Assembly (NCBI GenBank): GCA_010093485.1
Contig: MU001492.1
Location: 1,473,122-1,537,121 of the forward strand
Source: Karstenula rhodostoma CBS 690.94
Taxonomy: Eukaryota; Ascomycota; Dothideomycetes; Pleosporales; Didymosphaeriaceae
Direction of reading: 5' to 3'
DNA: 64,000 nt
Of this stretch, positions 41,197-54,108 are shown piece after piece; position 1 is the stretch's first letter, and each line of letters opens with the position of its first letter. The notes beneath the pieces were generated by a model. It searched no databases, was not told the origin of the DNA, and was given only the letters and a program-made list of their open reading frames with translations. The position numbers and the translations under genes were made by a program.

Positions 41197-42667
41197 TTTT
41201 ATAAGAGTACATTGCATACAGCATATCTTGTACAAAGGCACGGGAGCGTGGTTTTTTTTTTTTTTTTTTTTGGTAGTGTTTGATAGCATGGATGAGATAC
41301 CCTTTCGAAGTGTGAATCTTGTCTCAGTGCTCATGACACAATGCAGCAGGAGAAGGCGCCAGGTTCTCGCGCCTGTGGTCGCACCATCTGCCAGCGCAGC
41401 CTGAGGACCTGTTTTTTTCACCGACTGGACCGGACCGGTGACACGGGCACCAGCCACAGCCAGCGTTTGAAATGCCCGATACGTCGCACGGCCAACTGGG
41501 CGTCGATTGGACGCTGGTCGTCAGATCCGGAGGCGTTGCGATGCGAATGCACCAATCACATCTAGGTGGGTGGGTGCGAAACAGGGGCAAGGGAGAGCTG
41601 GAGCACGTCATGGTACTTTGCACACCAACAAGTGCTGCAAGCAAGTGGACGCGATGGGTTGTATGCAACATAGGTTCTTGACTTGCGATACGGGCGAGGG
41701 ATTGAAGACGAGTGTGAAGGGAGGGGGGTTTGTTATCTGTGGGTGTGGATGCGGGTGAGATGGGGGCGCCTAGGCAGAATGGGGCGTGCTGACAGGATGG
41801 GATGGATGGGGTATTCTTCCACAATCTGCCCCGCTGAGCCAGCATCCTACCTGTCTTCCAGCGTCGCCGCAGTAGAGTGGAGACGATTTGGAATCTGGCA
41901 CGCTTGCTGTCGAGGCGGAAGAATGCGTGGTCTCGCTGTGGCGCAGGGAGGTGAAGGAGACTGCATGCGCCACACCTCGGGACGCGGTGTGGTCGTTTCA
42001 AGCGTTTAGCGGCGGCGATCAAGCAACCATCCCATCACGACAAGAGGGCCTGGTGCCTTGATTCTGTGGGCCAAGCCAGTGACGTTGAGCTTCGCAGCGT
42101 TGGCACCGATGCTTTTCGCGCTTCGCGCATGGTAGCGTCATCACTGGTCGTGGCGCCCTGACAACAAGGAATCTAATCGACCCGTCGCGAACAGAGAGCG
42201 TCGGACAGCGCGCGACGGCGGGCCTGTCTATTGTAATTGCCATCTAGCGACATGCACACTGACGCATCTGTGGCTGGTGCAGTACGCACGCTCGCTGCTA
42301 ATAATTACCCCTGCCGACGAGTCGTCGAGACTGCCCGGCCGTTTAAACCCCTGGTGTGCGCCTGTTGAACCTGTCCTCCCCAGTTCTCATCTCTCAGCAT
42401 TCCAGCCTGCAACACAATCCTCACCGGCAGACCCAAGCCTGTACAGCGCGCGCCACAAAAGCCAAAAGAAGCACTCACAAAGGCCCAATCGCGCTTGATC
42501 GTCCACCAACAATCCCCCGTCGCAGCTGCACCGCCGTTTCGCCCCCAAACGCGCTGCCGAGCCTCAGGCATTGTTCCGAGCTGCACCACTGATACTCTTT
42601 GTTCGCCAATTACCTTGCCTGGCGCACTGCACAGTGACCAGCTTGTCATCACACCTTACACTTCAAA
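41197..42667. other. intergenic, 1.5 kb
   Basis: A T20 run lies at 41252-41271 shortly after the LCB3 stop. The 232-codon minus-strand frame at 41324-42022 lacks any motif and is not called. The right end is the VCX1 promoter and 5' UTR (C-rich from about 42340). Confidence 0.5.
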
Positions 42668-44743
42668 ATGCGTAAGTCACAACCCTCCTGTCGTGTTAGT
42701 CTACGCGATGAGCTGCCCTTCCTGGCTCATCGCTCGTGTGTACCATTGCTTTTGCATCTCCTAACAGTAATGCACAGACTCCATACGGAGACAGGCCCAT
42801 CGCGTGGCTAGCAGCCCTGGTGTGGGTAACGCCTACAACCCATTCTCTCGCGTGCGCTCTCGAGAGACGACACAAAACGATGCAGAGGCAGCGCCGCACA
42901 GATCACTTTCCGAGGCACAGACGCAACTCGGCGACGAGCATGATAGAGCCCTAGAAAGCGCCCAGGCTGAGAAAGAATTTGGCGGTCCCCATCACGCAAG
43001 TACCGAGCCGTCGCCCACGTCGGGGAGGAATTCATTGGGCGGCCACCCCACAGCGACTACCGACTTCGCACCGAGCGGCAGCGCTGCGCCTCAGAAGGTA
43101 TCGGCGGATATCAGCAGCGACAAGACCGCAGTTACCAATGGTGCAGAAACGCAGACGAACGGGTCTGTTGCGAAGCATCGTGGCTGGGTCAAGAGCATAG
43201 TCCATGGCCACAAGAGGGAAGACTCCGAGGTCGATGAAGGCCGCCATGAATCCGAGAAGCTGGACATGGAAGAGCGCAAGAGAAGGGCGCTAAAAAAGAG
43301 TATTCCGGTTGGCCAGCAGATCCGATATGTCGTCTTTGGTGCTTGGATCAACGTCCTGCTCGTCATGGTCCCCGTCGGCTTCGGAGTGTACTACACGCAC
43401 AAGATCAACGACATCGGCGTCTTCCTGATCAACTTCATTGCCATCATTCCATTGGCTGCTATGCTCAGCAATGCGACCGAGGAGCTTGCGATTCGCGTTG
43501 GCGAGACGCTTGGTGGATTGCTCAACGCCTCTTTCGGGTACGTGATATACCTGCAGATGTGTCCCCCTTACTAACATGTCCAGCAACGCTGTCGAGCTTA
43601 TCGTTTCAGTCCAGGCTTTGATCAAAGACGAAATTACCATTGTCAAGACGTCTCTCATCGGCAGCATACTCTCCAATCTGTTGCTCGTCCTAGGCATGTC
43701 ATTCTTCGCTGGTGGTTTCAACCGCGTCGAACAGTTCTTCAACATCACGGTTGCGCAGACTGCTGCTTCCATCCTGGCTCTTTCCATTGCTTCGCTGATT
43801 ATCCCGACCGTGTTTCACAACATGATTGCCGACATAGGCACAGGCGAACCTGGAGATGCGGAGTCAGATGCGAAGAAGAACTCCGAACTGGTAAGACCAA
43901 CTTTTCTCGCAACAACAGGGTTATGCTAACAATGGCCCTACAGTCCCACGGAACAGCCATCATTCTCCTCTTCGTATACGGCTGCTACCTCTTCTTCCAG
44001 CTCAAGACCCACGCCACCATGTACAGTGAGCCCAGCGAGAAAGGAGTCAAGCGCAAGCAGTCCGTCGAAGGCAGCGTCGCGCGCGGCATCGCCACCATCG
44101 GAGCCGGCACCGCTGCAACCTCAGGCGGCGCCGCCAACCAAGAACGCCACCTGCAGAACAGCAAACAAGCCGCCGACGACGACGAGGACGACTTCGAAGA
44201 GCCCAACCTCACCATGTGGGGCGCGCTCATCACCCTCGCCATCTCCACCACCCTCGTCGCCTTCTGCTCCGAATTCATGGTCTCCAGCATCGACGGCTTC
44301 ACCCGCCAAGCGCACATCTCGACCACCTTCGTCGGCCTCATCCTCCTCCCCATCGTAGGCAACGCCGCCGAGCACGCGACCGCCGTCACCGTCGCCATCA
44401 AAGACAAAATGGACCTCTCCATCGGCGTCGCTGTCGGCTCATCCATGCAAATCGCGCTCCTCGTCCTCCCCGGCATCGTCGTCATCGGCTGGATCGCCGG
44501 CAAGGAAGACATGACGCTCTACTTCGATACCTTCCAGATCGCCATCCTCTTCGTCGCTGTGCTGCTCGTCAACTACCTTATTGGGGATGGCAAGTCTCGT
44601 AAGTCTAGTCCTGTCCTGTCCTGTGCACTGCTAACAAGCCCAAAGATTGGCTCGAGGGCGTCCTCCTCATGTCGTCTTATGTCATTATCAGTCTCGCGGC
44701 TTGGTTCTACCCCGATTTGCCCGAGGGCGTCGAACGCCGCTAG
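42668..44743 (+). CDS. VCX1: vacuolar Ca2+/H+ exchanger, CaCA/CAX family (607 aa)
   Basis: Exons are 42668-42671, 42778-43537, 43584-43890, 43944-44598 and 44646-44743; the sum is 608 codons with stop. The first exon is only ATGC; it is supported by a GTAAGT donor and by restoration of frame into an N-terminus ([10 protein letters not shown]) that has no other ATG. CAX proteins load Ca2+ into vacuoles using the proton gradient. Both alpha repeats are visible: [10 protein letters not shown]...[15 protein letters not shown] (spanning the exon 2/3 junction, about residue 255) and [20 protein letters not shown] (about 496). An acidic loop (DDDEDDFEE) lies at about 434-443. The N-terminal 170 residues are cytosolic and Ser/Glu-rich. 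The last exon gives [20 protein letters not shown]. Confidence 0.9.
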
Positions 44744-45796
44744 ATATAGAAATACTATTCGTCCTTGTCTTTCCCCCCAGTTCTTTTTCCTCTCGGCTGG
44801 CTTTCTTTCTTTCTCCAGATGTATATGTTGCGACAACTCGCCTTTTTTGGATAATGTTATGCGGTTTTTTTTTTTTTTTTTTTTTTTTCGCAAGGTCACG
44901 ACTTTGTGAGTCGGCGCGACTGCGTCTTGTCGCGTCTTGTGTGTGTTTTCCTAGATACCCTGTTTGGTTAGTATACGCAGCAGTTGCAAAATGGTGTGCG
45001 AGTACGAGTAGGAGCGAGATTGTTACTTTGTGTGGGAGGGATGTGGGGTTAATGTAGAGTAATCCGAATCATCGTTTGGCAATACTTGTGTGGGGATGTG
45101 GACGGTGATGTCGTGGTGTGGTGTGGTGTCTTCCTGCGCGTAGATGGGCCCGCCTTGTCTGGTTTGCTGGGACATCCCACGGTTTCATTGACGGCTTCTT
45201 CTCACATCGACCCCTTTGGTCGTCGCGGATCTTTGCGCTTTACTGTGCACCGTGTGCTGCTCTTGGTCTTACTCTTACTCCACTTTCACTTAACCTCGTC
45301 CCGCATCTTACTTCTTTCCGGGGAACGCCTTCACGACGCCTGCCTCCAAGCCGAACCCCCACCTCTCACCTCAACGGACGTGTTCGTCGTGAGAGCGCTG
45401 CTCGCCCTCTCTCTCTCTCTCTCTACATAAGACTTCGCCAGCAATTGAACCTTCTTTCTTCCACCACACTTTTCTCCCTCTCTCTATAGCCGTCCCCATT
45501 CTTCCCTACCTTCCCCTTGCCACACCATCAACCTCAAACACGCTTCCCCAGCATCTGCACGACAATTGGGGTTCTCATCCTCACATCCCCACACCGTCCT
45601 GCTGGTAGCCGAGCACACCAAGGGCAAGCGGATCGGCTGGTTTGGAATAGCTTCTCGGACAGTGGTACGTCGGGTCATACGGTTGGGTGGGGGACTGCTC
45701 CCCGGGGTAAAATAGTGTATGCGATCTTACCGGGCACTGTCGATGGTTGCGGTTGTTGATGGCATGCTGACTTTGGCGTAGCTTAGCTTGGCCACT
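44744..45796. other. intergenic, 1.05 kb
   Basis: A T24 run lies at 44865-44888. A (CT)n stretch is at about 45407-45425, and pyrimidine-rich sequence continues to 45490, as often seen in fungal promoters. No gene is supported; the right part is upstream of the SNF2 gene. Confidence 0.5.
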
Positions 45797-48700
45797 ATGG
45801 CGGACTGCAACGGCGATACCAGCCTGGCGCAGGAGACTCAAATGCCCGATGTTGCTGGGAGTCAGGCGCTCGAGGGCCTTGAGAGTGACGTTCTCGCGCC
45901 CGAAATCAACGACGATGACGATGACGAGCTCGACTATCTGTTCCTTGATGACGAGGAGCCGGAGCCGGAGCCGGAGCCTGAGCCTGAGCCTGAGGTCGAG
46001 GTCGAGGACGAAGACGAAGACGAAGACGAAGACGATGTCCTTGCGCCCGCACATGATCCCGTTGATAATCCGCCACTGGAATTTCTCGAGGACGCTGCCA
46101 GTAGCGCACCCGGTCCTGGAGATGGGCTTGAAGTTCAAGTCCTGGCTGAGGCTGAGACTCTGGCGGGGCTTGACATGGACGTCGATCACGACGGACTTCC
46201 GGACGACAATATGGAAGGTCTTCTTGTACGTCATCCGCATGATGGACAAGACCTTCCAGACTGGGAGCAGAGCTTGGCTCGGGCGCCGGCTCAGCACGGT
46301 GAAGAACACGCACACGCACACGCACACGCACACGAGCTTAATGACGGTATGGACGGTATACAGCATTCGCACGATGAACAAGAAGACTTTATCGTTGGGG
46401 ATTGTGGAGGTTCAGAGGTATGTGGGGATGATGATGATGTGGTTCCTCGAGTTGGGATCGCCGCCCGGGAGGATGTGGATGATGATAGTCTGTTCATGCC
46501 TGAGGAGCGGGTGACTTCTCCGAGTGTGGGGAGCTCTGGTTGGCCGAATTTGACGGCTGGGCCCTTTGGTAGAGGGTCTTTGACGAGTGGTGCCTTCGGT
46601 GGACAGACCTTGGCGGATGGTGCTTTCGGTGGACTATATGCTACCCCTGGACCTTTCAGCAGACCTTCCTTGACTCCTGGTTCCTTTGGTGGACCATCTG
46701 CTACTCCTGGACCATCCAGTAGGCTCTCCGCAGCTCCTAGCTCCACCACCCAGCCTTCTTCGTCTCGGATGGCCGCACCATCGGTTCGCGCATCTCAGCC
46801 TGCCGCTAGGTCGTCTGGATCCCGCTTCGGCAGGATCCACGCCATGCAGCGGAAACTGGCCCAAAGCAAGACTGCTGCCAGCAGGCCGCCGCAGCCTACC
46901 CAGGCCACTCCCGACAGGTCAACGTACCTCGACGAGCTTCTTTCGCGAGCCCCCGGACGACAAAGTCATGCCGGGAAGGCCACCGCCGCAGAGGACGAAC
47001 ACGACAAGGCGGACCGCGAGGCGCGAGCCCGGTATCAAAAGCAGAAGAACCATTTCGAGGAACTCCGGAAGAAGAACGGGAGACTGGGGTTTGCAGAGGA
47101 AGTCCAGTGGATGAGGATCCGCGGCGCAGAGGAAACCCGACTGCGCAAAAGGAAGCGCGATCAGGACCTGGCGAGGCAGGCGAGCGGCGAGGCAGATGTC
47201 CTTCCCGACAGTGCGGGCGACGATGGCCACGACGACGATATGTTCGACGACGACGACCCTGCGGGCTCTTCGCGGATTCCCGAACCGCTCTCTCGGCGTG
47301 TCTTCCCCTCGATGATAGAAGCGGAGATCCAAAGCATGGAGGTAGCACTCCAAGCCAACGGAGACAAACCAGGCAAGAAGAAGCATCGTGCGCGCGCGGC
47401 CGAGGAAGAAGCCGAAACGGGACGAGGTCGCGGCCGAGGGAAGGGCAAAGCATGTGGCGCGGCGTCGGGGAAAGCGAAAGCAGGCGTGCGCAAGACGGCC
47501 AAGGAGAAGAAGGCGGCGCAGGATGCTGCGCGCCTCCACAACTCGCTCATGTACGCGGACGTCTTCCGCCAGCAGGCCGGCGAGGATGCCCCCGACCAGC
47601 CTACCTTCTCGTCCAGGAACAAGGCAGATGCGCTCAAGGAGTTGATTGCTAGCGTGCCGACCGAGCACCAGAAGTCGGCGAGAGACGACACGGCGGCCTT
47701 GCTGCGCGCTACCAAGGACTTCGACGGCCGTGGTGCTTGCAAGGCGGACGGGGGTGGTATGTGGAAGGTGAAGGGTATGGCGACTAGCTTGAAGCACTAC
47801 CAGGTCATGGGCACGGCCTTCATGAGGCGCCGCGAGAACGACCTGCACGAACCGCGTGGAGGGCTGATGGCTGATCAGATGGGTCTGGGGAAAACACTCA
47901 TGAGTACGTGCAGTCCGGGTGTGCGTTTCAAAAGGCTATTCTACATACTAACAGATACCGCTAGTGCTGGCGAACATCGTGAACGGCCAGGGAAACAACG
48001 ACGCCGACTGCATGACCACGCTCCTCGTTGCCAGCCCTGCCCTGCTTACCCAGTGGGGCCGTGAAATCGAGCTGCACACCAACTGCAACCTCAACGTGAT
48101 GAGGTACAGCTCGGGCCTGCGCATCGAGTCGAATCTCCAATTCGAGATCTTCAAACAACATCATATTATTCTCACCACGTACCACGAAGTGCTGAGGAGC
48201 TACCCCAAGAACGATCCCCCCATCGAATGCCAGACCGCCGAGGAGAAAACCGCGTGGTGGAAGCAGGTGTACACGGAATGCCGCGGACCCCTCCACCGCA
48301 TGATGTTCCACCGCATCGTTCTGGACGAGGCGCAAGCCATCAAGAACCACATGAGCCGGACGTCCCTCGCGTGCCGCGCGCTGATGGCGCGCCACAAGTG
48401 GGCGCTGAGCGGCACGCCCATCCTCAACAGTCTGGACGAGCTGTATTCGTACTTCAAGTTCCTCGGGGTCCCGTATACTGGCTCGTTCCGGATTTTCAAA
48501 CAAAACTACGCGGACCCGAAGGAGCCGGAGAGTATTGAGCGGCTGCTGATACGCTTGTCGCAGTTCATGATTCGGAGAGATCATTCGGACATCATGATGA
48601 ATGCGCCGATTTTGAAACTGCCCCGGGCGTCGCAGATGACGCATTGGTGTGAGTTTAACTCGGTGGAGCGCAGTATCTACGAGGTGGTACGTCAGCGCTT

Positions 48701-50492
48701 CGCGGAGCGGATCAATATGTCGTTGAGGGCAGATGAGTCTGATAAGTCGTACAACAACGCTTTAGTGTAAGTACACCTTCCTTTACCTTGGCGTGTTCAA
48801 ATACTGATGTAGCTAAAGTATGCTTCTACGCCTGCGACAGCTCACCGCGCATATCCTGATGCTCCAGTCGGTCGTACAGGATCTGCTGGAACAGGAAGAC
48901 ATCGAGAAGATCCGCGAGGTGGTGCAGCAAGAAGCGACGGGTCAGGGATCCCGGAAGACGCGGACCATCCTCACCATCCGCAAGCAACTGGATCACCTTG
49001 AGGACGAGGCAAAGAAGCAGTCTGCAAACAAGGCGACGAATCGTTCGAAGAATGCAAATCGGCCGTCCGCCCATCACGACGAGGATAACCCGGATGAACG
49101 TGACATCGAAGACCTGCTCGACGACAACCAGGAGATTATCGATATCGACGCACCGTCCGCGAGACGCCCAGCCAAGAGCGGCGGGACCTTCGGCAAGAAC
49201 TTCGACTTCCGCCCTTACCTGAACAGCCTGACCGTCGGCGACAACTGGGAAAAAGTCAAGAAGAAGGCCGTGTGTTCGGATTGCCAGCAGCCGCCACGCG
49301 GGGCCTGGCTGACTAGCTGCGGGCATATACTGTGCGACGGGTGCTACGAGACGGCGGTGCTCGAAGCAGCAGAAGACGACCGGGAGAACGGAACGTGCAA
49401 GGGCTGCGGGAGCGTATTCACACATGCCAACGAGCTGCAGGCCAATGGCGACGAACAGGCGTACAGCATGCCGATGACGCGGGCGAAGAGGCAGCAGCAG
49501 TCGAAGGAGATTCAGCGGATCGAGCAGCAGGACATTGCGGATGATTGGCTTTCGCTGGGTGGGGAGGGGGTGCTGCCGTCTGCGAAGACGGTTGCGCTCA
49601 AGTCGCAGCTGCTGAATTGGTATGTCGTGCTATCTTGCCTACGATGGGTATTGTTAACGAGAATTTCTAGGATTGCAGAGAACCCGAACGTCAAGGTCAT
49701 CATCTACACGCAGTTTCTGGCCATGTGAGTATGGTTCTTTCGGGCGCGGGACATGGCGCTGACGTAGACAGGATCCGCATCATCGGGAAGATGTGCACGG
49801 AAGAGCATTGGAAGACGGAAGAGGTGAGCTTCTCTCGTGCAAGCAGAGGTGGTCGTGGAGCGCCTTGTGTTACCCCAGGACTACCTTTGCAGCTGCAGCC
49901 ATGTCCCCTGTTGTTTTTCAGCGTGGATGCGAACTCGGATACTGACGACTGCTAGTACCATGGCAAGATGAGCCAAGGTGCTCGCGACAAAGCAATCTCA
50001 CGCTTTGCCGACGACGGGGAGGTGCGGGTGTTGCTGGCGTCTCTTCGTTGCGGCGGCTGTAAGTGTTTTCTCTCTGCTGCTCGGGCAGTTCTATCCACTG
50101 ACGCAATCACAGTGGGCCTCAACCTCACCATGGCGTCGCGCGTGGTGATCCTGGATCCGTGGTGGAACTCGGCATCGGAGCAGCAAGCCTTCTGTCGGGT
50201 GTTCCGGTTCGGGCAGACGGAGACGACGTGCCTGACGCGTTTCTGCGTCAAGAACACGGTCGACGAGCGGCTGATGGAGATGCAAGAGCGGAAGGAGAAG
50301 GAGATTGACTCGGTGATGAAAGAGGATGCGGGGGCAAAGGCAAGCAAGATGGGGATCCGGGATCTCATGCGTCTGTTTGGCAATATCCGCGACGACGAGC
50401 AGGGCCGGCCGTTCATCTTGACTGACAATGCGGACCCGCGCGGTGGTTTCTTCGCTGACGGCGATCACGAAGGGTATGCGGACGAGCTTTGA
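45797..50492 (+). CDS. SNF2-family ATPase with embedded RING finger, RAD5/RAD16/ULS1-like (1432 aa)
   Basis: Exons are 45797-47903, 47965-48766, 48819-49619, 49671-49724, 49772-49823, 49956-50058 and 50113-50492; all phases agree (1433 codons with stop). The first 450 residues are low-complexity: (EP)n, (ED)n and an HAHAHAHAHE run, then about six copies of a 14-residue Gly/Phe/Pro unit. The ATPase core has MADQMGLGKT (about 690-699), LDEAQAIKN (DEAQ box at about 823), then KWALSGTPILN. A C3HC4 RING sits between the lobes at about 1122-1166 (CSDCQQPPRGAWLTSCGHIL). Lobe 2 ends with VGLNLTMASRVVILDPWW and QAFCRVFRFGQTE. A RING inserted between SNF2 lobes is the RAD5/RAD16/ULS1 layout. No HIRAN domain is seen, which speaks against RAD5 itself. 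Confidence 0.88.
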
Positions 50493-51254
50493 CTGGGCCA
50501 GGATTGGGGTGTTTTTGGAGGGTGGGGGATTACGAGGTGAGGCGATATGGCTTCTCTATGCAGGCGCGGACGAGGCCTGGGTCAACTGGCTGTGAGGGTA
50601 CGCTGGGCGGGCAGATTGATTACTCTGGGGACGCTGATTGGGTGTTTTGGTCGTGGTTTTGGCTTGGAGGCAGGGCGACGATGCGAGGTGTCGTCTCGGG
50701 CATGGCTCATCCTGGTAGGACCCGGGGCCTTCTGCGGACCAGAATATACAGTCGCACATACAGAGTCGTGTTGGTTCTTGCCGTGGTGTCGCGTTTGTGA
50801 GGTGCATGTGCTAGCTCGGTGCTAGAGAGCGATCCGCAGGCACGCGTCAAACGGGCAGAGGACAGGCCCACCATGGAGCAGCTCGTCGCAAAAGCAACAG
50901 CGCGCGCAGAAGAAAGACGGGTCGTGCTGTCCAAGTCTCAGGGCGACGTCTCACTCCAGCCTCGAGCGCTTTGCGTGTGCGATAAGGCCCGGAACAGGCC
51001 AACCACGGCGCGCTGCAGCCCCCGCCGTCTCCGCCTCGGACCAGCTGCAGCATCGCATCCATAGCATCCATCGCATCTCAGCGCTGATATCGCGCCTCTT
51101 TCTGCTCGCACGCCGCTGCGCTGAAGTATGTGGAAGGCCGCCAGCACGCTCGACACCGCCCGACACCGACACCGCCCGACACCGACACCGCCCGACACCG
51201 ACACCTCCGCCTCGGCGCCCACGACTGAGCTGGACAGCCCCGCGGTGATCGGTC
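50493..51254. other. intergenic, 762 bp, with a short tandem repeat
   Basis: It contains the 3' flank of the SNF2 gene and the promoter of the regulator gene. At 51151-51208 a 16-bp unit (CGACACCGACACCGCC) is repeated about 3.6 times. Long minus-strand frames here are composition shadows. Confidence 0.5.
51151..51208. repeat. 16-bp tandem repeat, about 3.6 copies
   Basis: The partial unit CGACACCGCC is followed by three full units of CGACACCGACACCGCC (the last with one change). It lies 50-100 bp upstream of the Zn2Cys6 gene start, so it is in the promoter or 5' UTR. Confidence 0.8.
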
Positions 51255-54108
51255 ATGGACGACGACACGCCTCCCGCAGACAAGGGCCGCCGACGCAGCA
51301 AAAAGGACGCGGCCAATGAGGATTCCAACAAGAAGCGCAGGTGTATTTCCAGCGCCTGCGTGCCCTGCCGCAAGCGCAAGAGCAAGGTGAGCTTGGCCTG
51401 CGCCGTGTCGTGCATCGAAGCCCCCAGCACGCTTCTCCGTCCCCGCGAGTGTGCGTGCGAGCGTGCGTGTGAATGTGAGTGAGTGTGAGTGCACCCGCTG
51501 ACGCCAGCTGTGCCCTCCCAGTGCGACGGCACCACGCCTGCCTGCTCGGCCTGCGCCGCCGTCTACAACACGCCCTGCCTCTACGACCCCAACTCGGACC
51601 ACCGCCGCAAGGGCGTCTACAAAAAGGACATCGAGGGCCTCAAGACGCGCAACTCGACCCTGCAGACCCTCATCCACGCCATCCTCAACTACCCCGAGGA
51701 CGACGTCGCCCCGCTCGTCCACCAGATCCGCACCTGCGAGAGCCTGGATGCCGTCGCCGAGGCCATCATCGCCAAGGAGAACGGCGACGACGTCGACGAT
51801 GAGGACGACGTCAGCCCGCTGGCCTCGTCGCCCCTCGCCCAGACCACCTTCGAGAGCCAGCTGAGCGGCAAGATGGGCGAGCTGCGCCTCGAGGACGGCT
51901 CGACGAGGTACATTGGCGGCACCTCGCACCTGATCTACATGGGCGCCGCCGACCAAGACACGCCCTCGCCCGCGTCGCTGGTGGCCGCCGAGCAGTACGA
52001 CCAGGTCGAGGATCCCCTGACGTCGTGGACCAACGTCACCACCGACCCGGACCTCGTGCGCCACCTCATCAACATGTACTTTTGCTGGCATTACAGCTTC
52101 TTCACCACCCTGTCCAAGCACCTCTTCATGAAGGAGTTCCAGCTGGGAAGGCCGCCGCCCGGAGCGAGGCGGAAGACCGAGTACTGCACGCCGCTGCTTG
52201 TCAATGCCATGTTGGCGCTGGGCTGCCACTTCACGTCGTGGCCTGCGGCGAGGGCTGTGCGGGATGACTCGGCCACCGCGGGAGACCACTTCTTCCGGGA
52301 GGCGAAGCGGCTGATACTCGAGGACGACTTGCATGAGGTGCCTGCCCTGACCACCGTCCAGGCCTTGGCGCTCATGTCGGTGCGGGAAGCAGGCTGCGGA
52401 AGAGAGGCAAAGGGGTGGGTGTACAGCGGCATGAGTTTCCGGATGGCGTGCGATCTCGGGCTGAACATCGACATGTCGGGTAAAAGCAAGATCGAAGAGA
52501 CAGAGGAAGATGCGAGGCGAATCACGTTTTGGGGCTGCTTCTTGTTTGATAAGTAAGTGTCGATGCGGTCTTGAGAGGGAACGCCAACTGACTCGGCAGG
52601 TGCTGGTCCAATTATCTCGGAAGATTACCACAACTGCCTAGGGCGATCGTCACCGTCCCGAAGCCAGAAGTCTTCCCAACCGAAGATGCGGAGATCTGGT
52701 CTGCGTACACGGATTCTGGTGTGAGCCAGGCACATTCACAGCCTTCGCGAACACGAGCGGTACGTAGAGACCGTATTCGGAATGCTTCAGATCCTAATGA
52801 CCAACAGGTGGCTATCCAGATTTCGAAACTATGCGAAATATCGAGCGATCTAATGAACTACTTCTACAACCCCATAGACATGGACAAGGCGAAGGGCAAG
52901 CAGACGGAGCTCAAGAAGCTGAGCGAGATACACCAGAGACTGGAGACTTGGACAAGAGAACTTCCCAAGGAGCTCGAGCCGAAAGAAGGAGGTCTGCCTT
53001 CGATGCTTGTTATGCAGTGAGTTAACCTCGGAGAAGGATGCAATCTCCGAATCATCGGCTAACGTCTCAAAGCATGTTCTTCCAACTCCTCTACATTCAC
53101 CTCTTCCGCCCCTTCCTCAAGTACAATCCCAACAACTCTCCTCTTCCCGCCCATGTCTCACCACGCAAACTCTGCACCCAAGCGGCTGCCATGATCTCCA
53201 AGCTTCTCCGCCTGTACAAACGATCACACGGCCTTCGCCAGATCTGCAACATCGTCGTCTACATCGCGCACTCGGCGTGCACGATCCACCTCCTGAACCT
53301 CCCCGAGAAGAACGCAAAGCGCGACATCATCCACGGGGCGAAGCACCTCGAAGAAATCGCCGAAGGCTGGCTCTGCGCGCGGCGAACGCTCGGCATCCTC
53401 AGCGTCCTCGCCCAGCGCTGGAAGGTCGAACTCCCAGAAGAAGCCGCCACGGTGCTTGCCCGCACCGACTCCAAGTACGGCCCCTGGACCGACGTCACAA
53501 CCTCCAAGCCCGCAAAGCGCGACACCTCGCCCATCGAAGCCGAGCAGCCGCCCGCCGACGTCGACACCTCCCCCGTACCACAACCCTACGGCCTCTCCCT
53601 CGCCAACACAGCCTCGCACTTCTTCGACCGCACAAGCAACGCCCCCAGCATGTCCACGATGCAAAACGGCACCTCTGAAGCGCCGCCCACCGACGCCGTC
53701 CCCGTCCCCATGTACGCCCGCACCCAGCGCACCTCAATCACCCAGCCGTCCTCAATCGCGACCCCCATGTCCACAACGGCCACGCCATCCACGCAGGGCG
53801 CGTCGCCGTCTCAGCTCTTCGGCGGCGTCGAGCAGCTCATCCGCGAGGGCCAGGACTGGTGGCTGCGCGACCAGAACCAGCTCGCGTACGGCTTCGACAA
53901 CTGGAACCACGGCGTCGAGGACATGGCGGGGTGGTTTGCGCCGCAGGGCAATGGCGTCGTGGGGAGTCCTACGCTGGTAGTTCATGCTGGGCCGGGGGCT
54001 GCGCCCGAGGGTATGAATGGCGGGCCGGTGGTGATGAATGGGAATGGTGGGGTGAATGGGTTTGGACAGGGGCTGAATGCGTATAATGAGCAGGAGTGGT
54101 ATCAGTGA
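51255..54108 (+). CDS. Zn(II)2Cys6 transcription factor with fungal-specific regulatory domain (855 aa)
   Basis: Exons are 51255-51386, 51522-52552, 52600-52759, 52808-53016 and 53073-54108; the sum is 856 codons with stop. The binuclear cluster has C35, C38, C45, C52, C55 and C63 (CVPCRKRKSK, then CDGTTPACSAC); the first intron falls exactly before C45. After a linker and short coiled coil (VYKKDIEGLKTRNSTLQTLI), the fungal_trans middle homology region spans about 215-400 (LINMYFCWHYSFFTTLSKHL, LTTVQALALMSVREAG, GWVYSGMSFRMACDLGLN). The C-terminal 250 residues are Pro/Ser/Thr/Asn-rich. Proteins of this layout are often annotated as NirA-like nitrogen regulators; I cannot confirm that target. 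The 48-nt third intron is a multiple of three and stop-free, so its retention would also be in frame. Confidence 0.87.

Noticed and set aside
41252..41271. T20 run (and T24 at 44865-44888) as the tail of an inserted retroposon
   Set aside because: No repeated sequence or flanking duplication accompanies either run; both lie just downstream of gene ends and fit simple homopolymers.
41324..42022. 232-codon minus-strand open frame
   Set aside because: It is Cys/Arg/Pro-rich with no domain or splice support and lies in an intergenic stretch; no homologue pattern is visible.
46919..47848. 309-codon minus-strand open frame
   Set aside because: It is antisense to the SNF2 gene body and has no recognisable motif.
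51151..51208. CRISPR-like array
   Set aside because: It is a short contiguous tandem repeat with no spacers, in a eukaryotic promoter.
51078..52631. 517-codon minus-strand open frame
   Set aside because: It lies antisense to the Zn2Cys6 gene, whose exons carry clear motifs; the frame is open because of GC-rich codon composition and has no domain of its own.
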